A DNA stretch of 64,000 bases, from NCBI RefSeq assembly GCF_006384975.1, contig NZ_CP021645.1, positions 186,001 to 250,000 on the forward strand, given 5' to 3'. Shown here piece after piece: positions 1-14,248 of the stretch. Every line of letters starts with the position of its first letter. The first letter of the stretch is position 1. A program made the position numbers and the translations under genes. This DNA is from Pseudomonas oryzihabitans. Its GTDB lineage: Bacteria; Pseudomonadota; Gammaproteobacteria; Pseudomonadales; Pseudomonadaceae. Under the pieces are notes generated by a model. That model searched no databases. It was not told the DNA's origin and saw only the letters and a list, made by a program, of their open reading frames with translations.

Positions 1-55
1 CGAACGCGTGCGCATCCTGACCGTCGACGGCACCAGCCGCGTCGCGCCCAACTGA
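1..55 (+). CDS. C-terminal end of a gene cut by the window (possibly argR)
   Basis: An open frame enters from outside the window and stops at TGA 53-55. It gives only the last 17 residues (ERVRILTVDGTSRVAPN). In Pseudomonas the gene directly upstream of aruC is argR, an AraC-type arginine regulator, so synteny suggests that identity. The tail itself is too short to prove it. Base composition matches the neighbours. Confidence 0.4.
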   Translation, partial: ERVRILTVDGTSRVAPN

Positions 56-100
56 TCTTCAGGGCGTATTCACCACACAGATACGTCCACACCCTTCCAG

Positions 101-142
101 AACGGGCGGCCGAATCGCTAGACTGCGAATCGGACGCCCGTT
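101..142 (+). terminator. Long imperfect stem-loop between the upstream gene and aruC
   Basis: AACGGGCG (101-108) pairs with CGCCCGTT (135-142). The inner segments CCGAATCGC and GCGAATCGG extend the stem with one mismatch. A T-rich stretch (TTTGCGTTTT) follows. It could end the upstream transcript or act as a leader structure of the aru operon; the sequence does not decide between them. Confidence 0.45.
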
Positions 143-164
143 TGCGTTTTCGTCCGTAAATAGT

Positions 165-180
165 TGTCGCCTGGGCGCAA
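165..180 (+). promoter_or_regulatory. ArgR half-site upstream of aruC
   Basis: TGTCGC, eight bases, then AA matches the Pseudomonas ArgR half-site pattern TGTCGC-N8-AA exactly. It lies about 65 bases before the aruC start. ArgR activates aru genes in response to arginine in Pseudomonas. I do not see an equally good second half-site one helical repeat or so away. Confidence 0.5.
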
Positions 181-245
181 TGCCGCCCTAATGGCTCGTC
201 CTACAATCCCCTTCAGTGACCGCCGTGATCGGCAGGAGTACCCCG

Positions 246-1466
246 ATGTCCGCTGCTCAACCCAATGTGCAACGCGCCGCCTTCGACGAGGTGATGGTTC
301 CGACCTACGCCCCTGCCGCGTTCATCCCGGTGCGAGGAGAGGGCTCCCGCGTCTGGGACCAGGCCGACCGCGAATACGTCGACTTTGCCGGCGGCATCGC
401 CGTCAGTGCCCTGGGGCATGGACATCCTGCGCTTATCAATGCCCTGACCGAGCAGGCCGGCAAGCTCTGGCACGTCTCCAACATCTACACCAACGAGCCC
501 GCCCTGCGCCTGGCGCGCAAGTTGGTGGACCACACCTTCGCCGACCGGGTGTTCTTCGCCAACTCCGGTGCCGAGGCGAACGAGGCGGCCTGCAAGCTGG
601 CCCGCCGCTATGGCCACGATGTGAGTGGCGGCAGCCGCTACGAGATCGTCGCTGCCACCAACAGCTTCCACGGCCGTACCCTGTTCACCGTCAGCGTGGG
701 TGGTCAGCCCAAGTATTCCGATGGCTTCGGTCCCAAGATCGAAGGCATCCGCCATGTGCCCTACAACGACCTGGCGGCCCTCGAAGCCGTGGTGTCGGAC
801 AAGACCTGCGCGGTCATCCTCGAGCCCATCCAGGGCGAGGGTGGCGTGCTGCCGGCCGACCAGGCCTACCTCGAAGGCGCCCGTCGCCTGTGCGACACCC
901 ATGGCGCCCTGTTGATCTTCGACGAGGTACAGAGTGGCGTGGGCCGTAGCGGTCACCTCTACGCCTATCAGCACTACGGCGTGGTGCCGGACATCCTCAC
1001 CACCGCCAAGAGCATCGGCGGCGGCTTCCCGCTGGCGGCCATGCTGACCACCGACAAACTCGCCAAGCATTTCAGCGCCGGCGTACACGGCAGCACCTAT
1101 GGTGGCAACCCGCTGGGTTGCGCCGTCGGCGCCGCGCTGCTGGACATCGTCGCCGCGCCCGAGACCCTGGGCGGCGTCGCTGCCCGGCACCAACGCTTCG
1201 TCGCGGGCCTGGAGCGTCTCAACGCCCGCTACGGTCTGTTCGAGCAGGTCCGCGGCATGGGCCTGCTGATCGGCGCGGTACTCAACGACAGCTGGAAGGG
1301 TCGCGCCAAGGACATCGTCACCGCCGCCAACGAGGAGGGCCTGATGATCCTGCAAGCCGGTCCGGACGTGCTGCGTATCGCGCCGAGCCTGATCATTCCC
1401 GAGGCCGATATCGACGAAGGTCTGGTGCGCCTGGATCGCGCCCTGGCGCGCCTCACGCAAGGCTAA
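246..1466 (+). CDS. aruC: Succinylornithine transaminase AruC (AstC)
   Basis: PLP-dependent class III aminotransferase of 406 residues. It converts N2-succinylornithine plus 2-oxoglutarate to succinylglutamate semialdehyde plus glutamate, step 3 of the arginine succinyltransferase (AST) pathway, and may also act on acetylornithine. The PLP lysine is in [12 protein letters not shown], and the family signature around [14 protein letters not shown] is present. I chose ATG 246 because GGAG lies just upstream and the product then begins like known family members ([10 protein letters not shown]); an in-frame GTG at 216 lacks a good ribosome site. It is the first gene of an operon running to aruE, with an ArgR half-site upstream. 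Confidence 0.95.
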   Translation: MSAAQPNVQRAAFDEVMVPTYAPAAFIPVRGEGSRVWDQADREYVDFAGGIAVSALGHGHPALINALTEQAGKLWHVSNIYTNEPALRLARKLVDHTFADRVFFANSGAEANEAACKLARRYGHDVSGGSRYEIVAATNSFHGRTLFTVSVGGQPKYSDGFGPKIEGIRHVPYNDLAALEAVVSDKTCAVILEPIQGEGGVLPADQAYLEGARRLCDTHGALLIFDEVQSGVGRSGHLYAYQHYGVVPDILTTAKSIGGGFPLAAMLTTDKLAKHFSAGVHGSTYGGNPLGCAVGAALLDIVAAPETLGGVAARHQRFVAGLERLNARYGLFEQVRGMGLLIGAVLNDSWKGRAKDIVTAANEEGLMILQAGPDVLRIAPSLIIPEADIDEGLVRLDRALARLTQG

Positions 1467-1528
1467 TCTCCGGACGCGGGACGCGTACCGCTCGCATCCA
1501 GGGATGGATCCGTACACAAGGAGTTCTC

Positions 1529-2548
1529 ATGCTGGTAATGCGCCCTGCGCGCGCGGCGGACCTACCTTTGGTCCAGCGGCTCGCCGCAGATAGCCCGGTC
1601 GGCGTCACCTCGCTGCCCGACAACCCCGAGCGCCTGCGCGACAAGATCCGCGCCTCGGAGTCGTCGCTGGCGGCCGAGGTGGGCTTCCACGGCGAGGAGA
1701 GCTATTTCTTCGTGCTCGAAGACACTGCCAGCGGCGAGCTGCTGGGGTGTTCGGCCATCGTCGCCTCGGCCGGTTTTTCCGAGCCCTTCTACAGCTTTCG
1801 CAACGAGACCTTCATCCACGCCTCGCGCGAGCTGAAGATCCATAACAAGGTGCATGTGCTGTCGCTCTGTCACGACCTGACCGGCAACAGCCTCCTGAGC
1901 AGCTTCTATGTCCAGCGACCGCTGCTGGATACCCCCCACGCCGAACTCAACTCCCGTGCCCGGCTGCTGTTCATGGCCGCCCATCCGGAGCGGTTCGCCG
2001 AGTCGGTGGTGGTGGAGATCGTCGGTCTGTCGGACGACGCCGGCGAATCGCCGTTCTGGAACGGGGTAGGGCGCAACTTCTTCGACCTGGACTACGCCGC
2101 GGCCGAGCGCCTGTCCGGGCAGAAGAGCCGCACCTTCCTCGCCGAATTGATGCCGACCTATCCGCTCTATGTCCCCCTGCTGCCGGACAACGCCCAGGAG
2201 GCCATGGGCCAGGTGCATCCGCGGGCCCAGATCACCTTCGACATCCTCAGTCGCGAAGGCTTCGAGACCGACAACTACATCGACATCTTCGATGGCGGCC
2301 CGACCCTGCACGCCCGTACTACCGCCATCCGTTCCATTGCCGAGAGTCGTCTGGCGCCAGTCAGCGAAGGCGAGCCGGCCGCTGACGATGCGCCATGGTT
2401 CCTCATCGCCAACGACGGCCTGGAGAACTTCCGGGCGCTGGCCACGCCGCTGCGCTGGGCACCCGGCGAGACCCTTGCCCTTTCCGCCGAGCAGATCGCC
2501 GCCCTGGAAATCGCCGAAGGCGATCGGGTCCGTCTGGTAGCGCTGTAG
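1529..2548 (+). CDS. aruF: Arginine N-succinyltransferase, alpha subunit (AruF)
   Basis: 339 residues, AstA family. With AruG it forms the heteromeric enzyme that transfers succinyl from succinyl-CoA to the alpha-amino group of arginine (and ornithine), committing arginine to the AST route. Family hallmarks include LPDNPERLRDKI near the N terminus, FYSFRNETFIHASRELKIHN, and SPFWNGVGRNFFDLDY in the middle. Start ATG 1529 follows AAGGAG. It is paralogous to the next gene along its whole length, as expected for the Pseudomonas two-subunit enzyme; enterobacteria have a single AstA. It lies 62 bases after aruC. Confidence 0.95.
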   Translation: MLVMRPARAADLPLVQRLAADSPVGVTSLPDNPERLRDKIRASESSLAAEVGFHGEESYFFVLEDTASGELLGCSAIVASAGFSEPFYSFRNETFIHASRELKIHNKVHVLSLCHDLTGNSLLSSFYVQRPLLDTPHAELNSRARLLFMAAHPERFAESVVVEIVGLSDDAGESPFWNGVGRNFFDLDYAAAERLSGQKSRTFLAELMPTYPLYVPLLPDNAQEAMGQVHPRAQITFDILSREGFETDNYIDIFDGGPTLHARTTAIRSIAESRLAPVSEGEPAADDAPWFLIANDGLENFRALATPLRWAPGETLALSAEQIAALEIAEGDRVRLVAL

Positions 2549-2574
2549 CCGATCCTAGCGTCTTTGGAGGTCCG

Positions 2575-3582
2575 ATGATCGTCCGTCCCATCACCCGTGC
2601 CGATGTGCCCGCGCTGCTGCAATTGGCGCAAGCGGCCGGCGCCGGCCTCACCACGCTGCCCGCCAGCGAAGAGCGTCTGCTGCAGCGGGTGGAAAATGCC
2701 GAGCGCAGCTTCCTGCAGCAGGCCCAGCCCGCCGATGCGGATTATCTCTTCGCCCTGGAAGACGACGGCGAGGTCATCGGCATCGCCGGCATCGCCGCTG
2801 CCCTGGGCCTGCGCGAGCCTTGGTACAACTACCGCGTCGGACTGACGGTGAGCGCCTCGCGCGAGCTGGACATCCACCGGCAGATTCCCACGCTGTTCCT
2901 CGCCAACGACATGACCGGCAGCTCCGAACTCTGCTCACTGTTCCTGCGCGCCGATCGCCGTGGCGGGGCTGCGGGGCGCCTGCTGTCCAAGTCGCGCTTC
3001 CTGTTCATCGCCGAATTCCGCGAGTTGTTCGCCGAGCGCCTCATCGCCGAGCTGCGTGGCATGTCCGATAGCAACGGCCAGTCGCCCTTCTGGGAAGGCC
3101 TGGGCCGGCACTTCTTCAAGATGGAATTCTCCCAGGCGGATTACCTCACCGGCATCGGCAACCGCGGCTTCATCGCCGAGCTGATGCCGCGCTTCCCGCT
3201 CTACACCTGCTTCCTCACCCCCGAGGCGCGCCAGGTGATCGGCCGGGTACACCCGGACACCGAGGCCGCGCGCCGGCTGTTGGAGGCCGAGGGGTTCAAT
3301 TACCAGGGCTACGTCGACATCTTCGATGCCGGCCCTACCTTGGAAGCTGAGACCGCCAAGGTCAGAGCGATCCGCGACAGCCAGCGTCTGGTGCTGGCCG
3401 TGGGCACGCCGGGCGATGATGCCGAGGTCTACCTGGTCCATAACCGCAAGTGCCAGGACTGCCGCATCACCAGCGCCCGCGCCCGGCTGGCCGCGGGCAC
3501 CCTGGTGGTGGACCTGGCCACTGCCCGCGAGTTGCGGCTGATGGCCGGCGCCCAGGTCCGTGCCGTGCGGCTGATGCCCTGA
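2575..3582 (+). CDS. aruG: Arginine N-succinyltransferase, beta subunit (AruG)
   Basis: 335 residues, paralogue of AruF (shared blocks: ASRELDIH, SPFWEGLGRHFFKMEF, FIAELMPRFPLYTCFL, YVDIFDAGPTLEA). It partners AruF in succinyl transfer to arginine. ATG 2575 is preceded by TTGGAGG at ideal spacing. The C-terminal region has CQDCR (residues about 299-303), a Cys pair absent from AruF here. Intergenic gap to aruF is 26 bases, and aruD begins 9 bases after its stop, so all are cotranscribed. Confidence 0.94.
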   Translation: MIVRPITRADVPALLQLAQAAGAGLTTLPASEERLLQRVENAERSFLQQAQPADADYLFALEDDGEVIGIAGIAAALGLREPWYNYRVGLTVSASRELDIHRQIPTLFLANDMTGSSELCSLFLRADRRGGAAGRLLSKSRFLFIAEFRELFAERLIAELRGMSDSNGQSPFWEGLGRHFFKMEFSQADYLTGIGNRGFIAELMPRFPLYTCFLTPEARQVIGRVHPDTEAARRLLEAEGFNYQGYVDIFDAGPTLEAETAKVRAIRDSQRLVLAVGTPGDDAEVYLVHNRKCQDCRITSARARLAAGTLVVDLATARELRLMAGAQVRAVRLMP

Positions 3583-6413
<2,831 letters not shown>

Positions 6414-6427
6414 CGCCCGGAGTCTCC

Positions 6428-6724
6428 ATGAGCGACCGCCTCGACCTCATCCTCGAATCCAACGCCGACCAGCAACAGGAGGTCCAGGTCCAGCGCCTAG
6501 CTATACGCCTGGCTGGCCGCGACCTCTGGCTGGAGGCCGATGGTGTGGGTGGTCTGAATATCTTCGCCGACTCCCAGGACGACGAAGAGCAGACGCCGGT
6601 GCTGGTATTACGGCCTCAGGCCCTGAATGCCCTCGGTCTGACCATCGCCCTGGAGACCTTCGCCGACGACGGCGATGAGAATCATGTGCATGACGCCGAT
6701 TGCGGTTGCGGCCACGATCATTGA
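6428..6724 (+). CDS. Small conserved protein of the aru operon with a His/Cys-rich tail
   Basis: 98 residues, 14 bases after aruB and in the same operon. Pseudomonas aru operons carry a small unnamed gene at this position between aruB and aruE, and this fits it. There is no signal peptide or membrane segment. The body reads like a small acidic cytosolic protein (LWLEADGVGGLNIFADSQDD). The last residues, HVHDADCGCGHDH, hold four His and two Cys and look able to bind a metal ion such as zinc. AruE next door is a zinc enzyme, so a role in zinc supply or assembly is conceivable, but that is only inference. Confidence 0.75.
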   Translation: MSDRLDLILESNADQQQEVQVQRLAIRLAGRDLWLEADGVGGLNIFADSQDDEEQTPVLVLRPQALNALGLTIALETFADDGDENHVHDADCGCGHDH

Positions 6725-6761
6725 GTATCTAGCCCCGACACGTCGCTCAGTGGAGTAGAGC

Positions 6762-7769
6762 ATGGCTGCATCTGAACGTTATCGGTTGGCGCTTGGCCGC
6801 CTGCTGGACCTGACCCTGGCCGGCCGTGAGCCGACCGAGAAGATTCAATTGACCGCCGACGGTACCCGTCTCCATTGGCTCGCCGAGGGGGTGTTGGAAG
6901 TCACCCCGCCGGTCGCGCGCGACAACCAGATGGACCTGCTGCTCTCGGCCGGCATCCATGGCAATGAAACCGCGCCCATGGAGTTGCTCGACGAACTGCT
7001 CGGCGGCATCGCCAGCGGCGCCCTGCGTCCTGCCAGCCGCCTGCTGTTCCTGTACGGCAACCCCGACGCCATGCGCCGCGGGACCCGCTATATCGAGCAG
7101 GACCTGAATCGCCTGTTCAATGGGCGCCATGCCCAGGCCGAAGGCCCCGAGGCCCAGCGCGCCAACGATCTCGAGCGGCTGTCCGCGCAGTTCTTCAGCA
7201 AGCCGGATCGCGCCCGCCTGCATTACGACCTGCACACCGCCCTGCGCGCCTCGGCGCTGCCGCGCTTCGCCCTCTATCCCTGGAGTGCCGGTCGCCAGCA
7301 TTCCGAAGCCGAGCTGCAGCGCCTCGAAGCCGCCGGGATCGAAGCCGTACTGCTCTATGACAAACCAGGCATCACCTTCAGCGCCTATACCTATGCCGAA
7401 TGCCAGGCCGAGGCCCTGACCCTGGAGCTGGGCCAGGCGCGACCCTTCGGCGAGAATAGCGAACTCGATCTGAGTCGCCTGCGCCTGATGCTCGAAGCCC
7501 TGATCGAGGGCCGTGAAGCCGAGTTGCCGCCGCCCGAGTCGTCGCTGCTGAGATTCCGCGTGGCGCGCCAGGTCTTCAAGTCCAGTTCGCGTTTCCAGCT
7601 GCACCTGGCGGATGACGTGGCCAACTTCTCGCCGCTGCGGCAGGGTTCACTGCTGGCCGAGGACGGTAGCGAGCGCTGGATCGTCGACGAGGCCGAGGCG
7701 CGCATCATCTTCCCCAATCCCAAGGTGGCCGTGGGGCTGCGGGCCGGGCTCATCGTAGTCCCGGCATGA
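6762..7769 (+). CDS. aruE: Succinylglutamate desuccinylase (AruE/AstE)
   Basis: 335 residues, zinc carboxypeptidase-like AstE/aspartoacylase family. It releases glutamate and succinate from N-succinylglutamate, the last AST step. Zinc ligands are visible as His and Glu in [11 protein letters not shown] and His in HYDLHTALR; a candidate catalytic Glu is in the [12 protein letters not shown] segment. ATG 6762 follows GGAGTAG. It lies 37 bases after the small His-rich gene, and the threonine aldolase gene follows after 10 bases. Confidence 0.94.
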   Translation: MAASERYRLALGRLLDLTLAGREPTEKIQLTADGTRLHWLAEGVLEVTPPVARDNQMDLLLSAGIHGNETAPMELLDELLGGIASGALRPASRLLFLYGNPDAMRRGTRYIEQDLNRLFNGRHAQAEGPEAQRANDLERLSAQFFSKPDRARLHYDLHTALRASALPRFALYPWSAGRQHSEAELQRLEAAGIEAVLLYDKPGITFSAYTYAECQAEALTLELGQARPFGENSELDLSRLRLMLEALIEGREAELPPPESSLLRFRVARQVFKSSSRFQLHLADDVANFSPLRQGSLLAEDGSERWIVDEAEARIIFPNPKVAVGLRAGLIVVPA

Positions 7770-7779
7770 GAGGCAACTC

Positions 7780-8778
7780 GTGATCGATCTGCGCAGCGAC
7801 ACCGTCACCCGTCCCACCCAGGCGATGCGCCAGGCCATGCTGGACGCCGAGGTCGGGGACGACGTCTATGGCGAAGATCCCACCGTCAGCCGTCTGGAAC
7901 AACGGCTCGCCGGCGATCTCGGGCTGGCGGCCGGGCTCTTCGTGCCCAGCGGTACCATGAGCAATCTGCTCGGTCTGCTGGCGCACTGCGAGCGCGGCGA
8001 CGAATACCTGGTCGGGCAGCAGGCCCATACCTACAAGTACGAGGGCGGTGGTGCCGCCGTGCTCGGCTCGATCCAGCCGCAGCCCATCGAGATGGAGGCC
8101 GACGGCAGCCTGGATCTCGAGCGGGTACGCAGCTACATCAAGGCCGACGATTTCCACTTCGCCCGCACCCGCCTGCTGGCGTTGGAAAACACCATGCACG
8201 GCAAGGTGCTGCCGCTCGACTATCTCGCCGCGGCGCGGGTCTTCACCCGCGAGCACGATCTGGCGCTGCACCTCGATGGCGCGCGGCTGTACAACGCCGT
8301 GGTCAAGCTCGGTGTCCCGGTGCGCGAGATCACCCGGCATTTCGATTCGGTGTCGGTTTGCCTGTCCAAGGGCCTCGGCGCTCCGGTCGGCTCGGTGCTC
8401 TGCGGTGATGCCGCGCTCATCGCCAAGGCGCGTCGCTGGCGCAAGGTGGTCGGCGGTGGCATGCGCCAGGCCGGCATGCTGGCGGCGGCAGGGCTGCATG
8501 CGCTGGATAACCACGTCGAGCGGCTGGCCGAAGACCATCGCCATGCCGCGCAGTTGGGAGCCGCCTTGACCGAACTAGGCTTCCAGGTGGAGCCGGTGCA
8601 GACCAACATGGTCTACCTCGCCATGGGCGACGAAGCCCCCGCTCTGCAGGCCTTCCTGGCCGAGCACGGCATCCGCATCAGTCCGGCGCCACGCCTGCGG
8701 CTGGTCACCCATCTGGACGTCAGTGCGGCCGATATCGACGCGGTGATCGCCGCGTTCGCCGCCTACCGCCGCCGTTAG
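7780..8778 (+). CDS. ltaE: Low-specificity L-threonine aldolase
   Basis: 332 residues, fold-type I PLP enzyme, beta-eliminating lyase/threonine aldolase family. It cleaves L-threonine or L-allo-threonine to glycine and acetaldehyde. The N terminus [13 protein letters not shown] and the PLP lysine in [12 protein letters not shown] are diagnostic. Start is GTG 7780 after GAGAGG. It is close behind aruE and probably read from the aru transcript at least in part, although it has no role in the AST pathway. The same arrangement (aru - aldolase - alaS) is known from other Pseudomonas genomes. Confidence 0.9.
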   Translation: MIDLRSDTVTRPTQAMRQAMLDAEVGDDVYGEDPTVSRLEQRLAGDLGLAAGLFVPSGTMSNLLGLLAHCERGDEYLVGQQAHTYKYEGGGAAVLGSIQPQPIEMEADGSLDLERVRSYIKADDFHFARTRLLALENTMHGKVLPLDYLAAARVFTREHDLALHLDGARLYNAVVKLGVPVREITRHFDSVSVCLSKGLGAPVGSVLCGDAALIAKARRWRKVVGGGMRQAGMLAAAGLHALDNHVERLAEDHRHAAQLGAALTELGFQVEPVQTNMVYLAMGDEAPALQAFLAEHGIRISPAPRLRLVTHLDVSAADIDAVIAAFAAYRRR

Positions 8779-8798
8779 GCCTGCCGACGGCGTTTTTT
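8771..8798 (+). terminator. Weak terminator at the end of the aru-ltaE operon
   Basis: GCCGT (8771-8775) pairs with ACGGC (8787-8791), followed by six T (8793-8798). The stem is short and begins inside the last codons of ltaE, so termination may be incomplete. Confidence 0.4.
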
Positions 8799-8963
8799 CC
8801 TGCGCAACCGGGCGACAGCTGGGCGCGGGCGTCGATATACTCCCGAACATGCGTGTCCGTTTTCCGCACGTGCCGCGTCTGCGGCGCCCGCTCCGTTCGT
8901 CTCGTCTGCGATCCAGTCGGATGCCCGTCACGCGCGTCGAAAAGCCCATTGTCTGGAATGAAT

Positions 8964-11588
<2,625 letters not shown>

Positions 11589-11681
11589 CGCCTGCAAGGC
11601 GAGGTCGGGTCGCCGGGGAGGGCGGCCCGACACCTCATCCAACAATGTAAATCAGATTTTTCTGCGGACGGGCAGCAAGCA

Positions 11682-12917
11682 ATGGCATTGATCGTACAGA
11701 AATTCGGCGGTACCTCCGTGGGTACGGTAGAGCGTATCGAACAGGTCGCCGAGAAGGTGAAACGCTTCCACGAAGCGGGTGACGAGATCGTGGTGGTGGT
11801 ATCGGCCATGAGTGGCGAGACCAATCGCCTGATCGGCCTCGCCAAGCAGATCATGGAACAACCCGATCCGCGCGAGCTGGACGTCATGGTCTCCACCGGC
11901 GAGCAGGTCACCATCGGCCTGCTGGCCATGGCGCTGCTCAAGCGTGGTGTGCAGGCGGTGTCCTACACCGGCAGTCAGGTGCGCATCCTCACCGACAGCG
12001 CCCACACCAAGGCGCGTATCCAGCAGATCGACGACGCCCGTATCCGGGCCGACCTCAAGGCCCGCAAGGTCGTGGTCGTGGCCGGCTTCCAGGGCGTCGA
12101 CGAGCAGGGCAACATCACCACCCTGGGCCGCGGTGGCTCCGACACCACCGGCGTGGCCCTGGCGGCCGCGCTGAAGGCCGACGAGTGCCAGATCTACACC
12201 GACGTCGACGGCGTCTACACCACCGATCCGCGCGTTGTGCCCCAGGCGCAGCGCCTGGACAAGATCACCTTCGAGGAGATGCTGGAAATGGCCAGCCTCG
12301 GCTCCAAGGTACTGCAGATCCGCTCGGTGGAGTTCGCCGGCAAGTACAACGTGCCGCTGCGTGTGCTGCACAGCTTCCAGGAGGGTCCGGGTACCCTCAT
12401 TACCCTTGATGAAGAGGAATCCATGGAACAGCCGATCATCTCCGGCATCGCCTTCAACCGTGACGAAGCCAAGCTCACCATTCGCGGTGTGCCGGATACC
12501 CCCGGCGTGGCCTTCAAGATCCTCGGCCCGATCAGCGCCGCCAACATCGAAGTCGACATGATCGTGCAGAACGTGGCGCACGATAACACCACCGACTTCA
12601 CCTTCACCGTGCATCGTAACGACTACCAGAGCGCCCTGGAGATCCTCAAGCGCACCGGCGTCGAGATCGGCGCCCGTGAATCCGTGGGCGACACCAAGAT
12701 CGCCAAGGTCTCCATCGTCGGCGTCGGCATGAGATCCCACGCCGGGGTGGCCAGCCAGATGTTCGAAGCCCTGGCCAAGGAGAGCATCAACATCCAGATG
12801 ATCTCCACCTCCGAGATCAAGGTGTCGGTCGTCATCGAGGAGAAATACCTCGAGCTGGCCGTACGTGCGCTGCATACCGCCTTCGAGCTCGATGCACCGG
12901 CTCGCGGCGCCGAGTAA
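11682..12917 (+). CDS. lysC: Aspartate kinase LysC
   Basis: 411 residues. It phosphorylates aspartate, the first step toward lysine, threonine, methionine and diaminopimelate. The kinase domain starts with ALIVQKFGGTSVG and contains the GRGGSDTTGVALAAAL substrate-binding block. Two ACT domains occupy about residues 265-405 (GVPDTPGVAFKILG, VGVGMRSHAGVASQMF), which give feedback control by amino acids in this family. ATG 11682 lies 94 bases after alaS; the gap contains a GC-rich hairpin. No lysine riboswitch-like leader is apparent. Confidence 0.96.
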   Translation: MALIVQKFGGTSVGTVERIEQVAEKVKRFHEAGDEIVVVVSAMSGETNRLIGLAKQIMEQPDPRELDVMVSTGEQVTIGLLAMALLKRGVQAVSYTGSQVRILTDSAHTKARIQQIDDARIRADLKARKVVVVAGFQGVDEQGNITTLGRGGSDTTGVALAAALKADECQIYTDVDGVYTTDPRVVPQAQRLDKITFEEMLEMASLGSKVLQIRSVEFAGKYNVPLRVLHSFQEGPGTLITLDEEESMEQPIISGIAFNRDEAKLTIRGVPDTPGVAFKILGPISAANIEVDMIVQNVAHDNTTDFTFTVHRNDYQSALEILKRTGVEIGARESVGDTKIAKVSIVGVGMRSHAGVASQMFEALAKESINIQMISTSEIKVSVVIEEKYLELAVRALHTAFELDAPARGAE

Positions 12918-13072
12918 TCAATGAAGCGAGGTCTCTGCCACAGGGACCTCATCTATCGCCCTGGCTGCGGAACTTTACTTGCCTGCAGACAGGTCAATAG
13001 CGACTAGAGGGTCCATTCAGGGATCGTTCCGGTTTATACATGCAGACTGAGTTAAAGCTGAAGGAGAATGGA

Positions 13073-13258
13073 ATGCTTATTTTGACTCGTCGGGTTGGTG
13101 AGACCCTGATGGTGGGTGACGAAGTCACCGTGACGGTGCTGGGAGTCAAGGGCAACCAGGTCCGGATCGGCGTCAATGCACCCAAGGAAGTCGCGGTTCA
13201 TCGCGAGGAAATCTACCAGCGCATCCAGAAGGAAAAGGACCAGGAACCAAACCACTGA
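13073..13258 (+). CDS. rsmA: Translational regulator RsmA (CsrA family)
   Basis: 61 residues starting [18 protein letters not shown] and ending [13 protein letters not shown], essentially the Pseudomonas RsmA sequence. The dimeric RNA-binding protein binds GGA loops in mRNA leaders and is titrated by RsmY/RsmZ-type RNAs. It controls secondary metabolism, motility and biofilm genes. ATG 13073 follows AAGGAG; an in-frame ATG at 13040 would add 11 residues not found in the family. Its own leader contains AAGGA and ATGGA close to the start, so autoregulation is plausible. It lies 155 bases after lysC, as in other Pseudomonas. Confidence 0.97.
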   Translation: MLILTRRVGETLMVGDEVTVTVLGVKGNQVRIGVNAPKEVAVHREEIYQRIQKEKDQEPNH

Positions 13259-13278
13259 TTTTTTTTGAATTTTTCTCT

Positions 13279-13306
13279 TTGCAAACGGGCAAACCTTCGA
13301 TATAGT
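13279..13306 (+). promoter_or_regulatory. Sigma-70 promoter of tRNA-Ser
   Basis: TTGCAA (13279-13284) and TATAGT (13301-13306) are 16 bases apart, with the tRNA-Ser 5' end 14 bases after the -10 box and a GC-rich discriminator between them, typical for stable RNA promoters. Confidence 0.6.
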
Positions 13307-13319
13307 TTCGCCCCGTTGC

Positions 13320-13410
13320 GGTGAGGTGGCCGAGTGGCCGAAGGCGCTCCCCTGCTAAGGGAGTACACCTCAAAAGGGTGTCGAGGGTTCGAATCCCTCC
13401 CTCACCGCCA
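13320..13410 (+). tRNA. tRNA-Ser (anticodon GCU)
   Basis: 91 bases including encoded CCA. The acceptor stem GGTGAGG (13320-13326) pairs with CCTCACC (13400-13406). The anticodon loop CTGCTAA reads GCT, the extra arm is long as in class II tRNAs, and GGTTCGAATCC is the T-loop region. It decodes AGC/AGU. Confidence 0.96.
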
Positions 13411-13463
13411 TTTGCAAGACCTGGCTCCGCTGTACTGACCTACGAAGGTAAGTACCTGATAAA

Positions 13464-13504
13464 CAAGCAAATTTGCTTGACAGATCAGAAACGGTAGCTA
13501 GAAT
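13464..13504 (+). promoter_or_regulatory. Promoter of the tRNA-Arg pair with an overlapping 16-bp palindrome
   Basis: TTGACA (13477-13482) and TAGAAT (13499-13504) are separated by 16 bases and lie just upstream of the first tRNA-Arg. The perfect palindrome CAAGCAAATTTGCTTG (13464-13479) overlaps the first three bases of the -35 box, so a dimeric protein bound there would compete with RNA polymerase. The binding factor, if any, is unknown. Confidence 0.6.
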
Positions 13505-13517
13505 ACGCAGCTTCAAC

Positions 13518-13594
13518 GCACTCGTAGCTCAGCTGGATAGAGTACTCGGCTACGAACCGAGCGGTCGGAGGTTCGAATCCTCCCGAGTGCGCCA
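13518..13594 (+). tRNA. tRNA-Arg (anticodon ACG), first copy
   Basis: 77 bases with encoded CCA. Acceptor GCACTCG (13518-13524) pairs with CGAGTGC (13584-13590). The anticodon stem CTCGG/CCGAG encloses loop CTACGAA, anticodon ACG, which TadA converts to ICG. A -35/-10 pair sits directly upstream. Confidence 0.96.
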
Positions 13595-13654
13595 AATCGA
13601 CGAAGCCTCTGGCTTCAGCAGTACCAGCGGTGTTCTGGTTAAACTCACCGAAAC

Positions 13655-13731
13655 GCACTCGTAGCTCAGCTGGATAGAGTACTCGGCTACGAACCGAGCG
13701 GTCGGAGGTTCGAATCCTCCCGAGTGCGCCA
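13655..13731 (+). tRNA. tRNA-Arg (anticodon ACG), second copy
   Basis: Base-for-base identical to the copy at 13518-13594 over all 77 bases, separated by a 60-base spacer that shows no promoter of its own. The two are probably cut from one transcript that ends at the hairpin 13741-13769. Confidence 0.96.
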
Positions 13732-13740
13732 AAAAGTGAA

Positions 13741-13769
13741 AAGGGCCTGCAGCGATGCAGGCCCTTTTT
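13741..13769 (+). terminator. Rho-independent terminator of the tRNA-Arg pair
   Basis: GGGCCTGCA (13743-13751), loop GCGA, TGCAGGCCC (13756-13764), then TTTTT. Nine perfect pairs directly followed by a T tract. Confidence 0.85.
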
Positions 13770-13806
13770 CGTTTGGGCCGTTTTCCTGGCTTGGAGGTGC
13801 ACGATC

Positions 13807-14238
13807 ATGCAGTGGGACAGACCCGAGCCCCATACCCTGGCGCTGGCCGTCACGGCCGAGCACATCGATGGCCTCGGCCATGCCAACAACGCGGTCTATG
13901 TCGCCTGGCTCGAACGCTGCGCCTGGCAGCACTCCAGCGCCCTGGGCCTGGACCTGGCCACCTTCCAGCGCCTGGATCGGGCCATGGCGGTAGTGCGCCA
14001 CGAGATCGATTACCTGGCCAGCGCCCGCCTCGGCGACGAATTGGTGCTGGGCACCTGGCTGGTGGACTGGGATCGGCGTCTGCGCATGACCCGCCAGTTC
14101 CAGCTGCTGCGCCCGGCCGATGGCGCCACCCTGGTTCGCGCCACCACCACCTTCGCCTGCATCGAGCTCTCCAGCGGCCGCCCAAGGCGCATGCCGGCCG
14201 AATTCCTGGCTGGCTATGGTCAGGCCTTGCCCGATTAG
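13807..14238 (+). CDS. Acyl-CoA thioesterase, 4HBT hotdog-fold family
   Basis: 143 residues. The segment [18 protein letters not shown] matches the active-site region of YbgC/FcbC-type thioesterases (Asp, Gly-His, Asn-Asn), and the rest fits a single hotdog domain ([15 protein letters not shown] at the end). It would hydrolyse an acyl- or aryl-CoA thioester in the cytosol; the substrate is unknown. ATG 13807 follows GGAGG. The dusC gene begins ten bases after its stop, so the two are likely cotranscribed. Confidence 0.8.
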   Translation: MQWDRPEPHTLALAVTAEHIDGLGHANNAVYVAWLERCAWQHSSALGLDLATFQRLDRAMAVVRHEIDYLASARLGDELVLGTWLVDWDRRLRMTRQFQLLRPADGATLVRATTTFACIELSSGRPRRMPAEFLAGYGQALPD

Positions 14239-14248
14239 GAAAACGCCC

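Noticed and set aside
11589..11681. Lysine riboswitch before lysC
   Set aside because: The gap to alaS is 93 bases, far too short for that riboswitch, and shows only one GC-rich hairpin.
13473..13664. Short open frames across the tRNA-Arg copies
   Set aside because: They translate tRNA sequence; both strands give repeated peptides only because the tRNA gene is duplicated.
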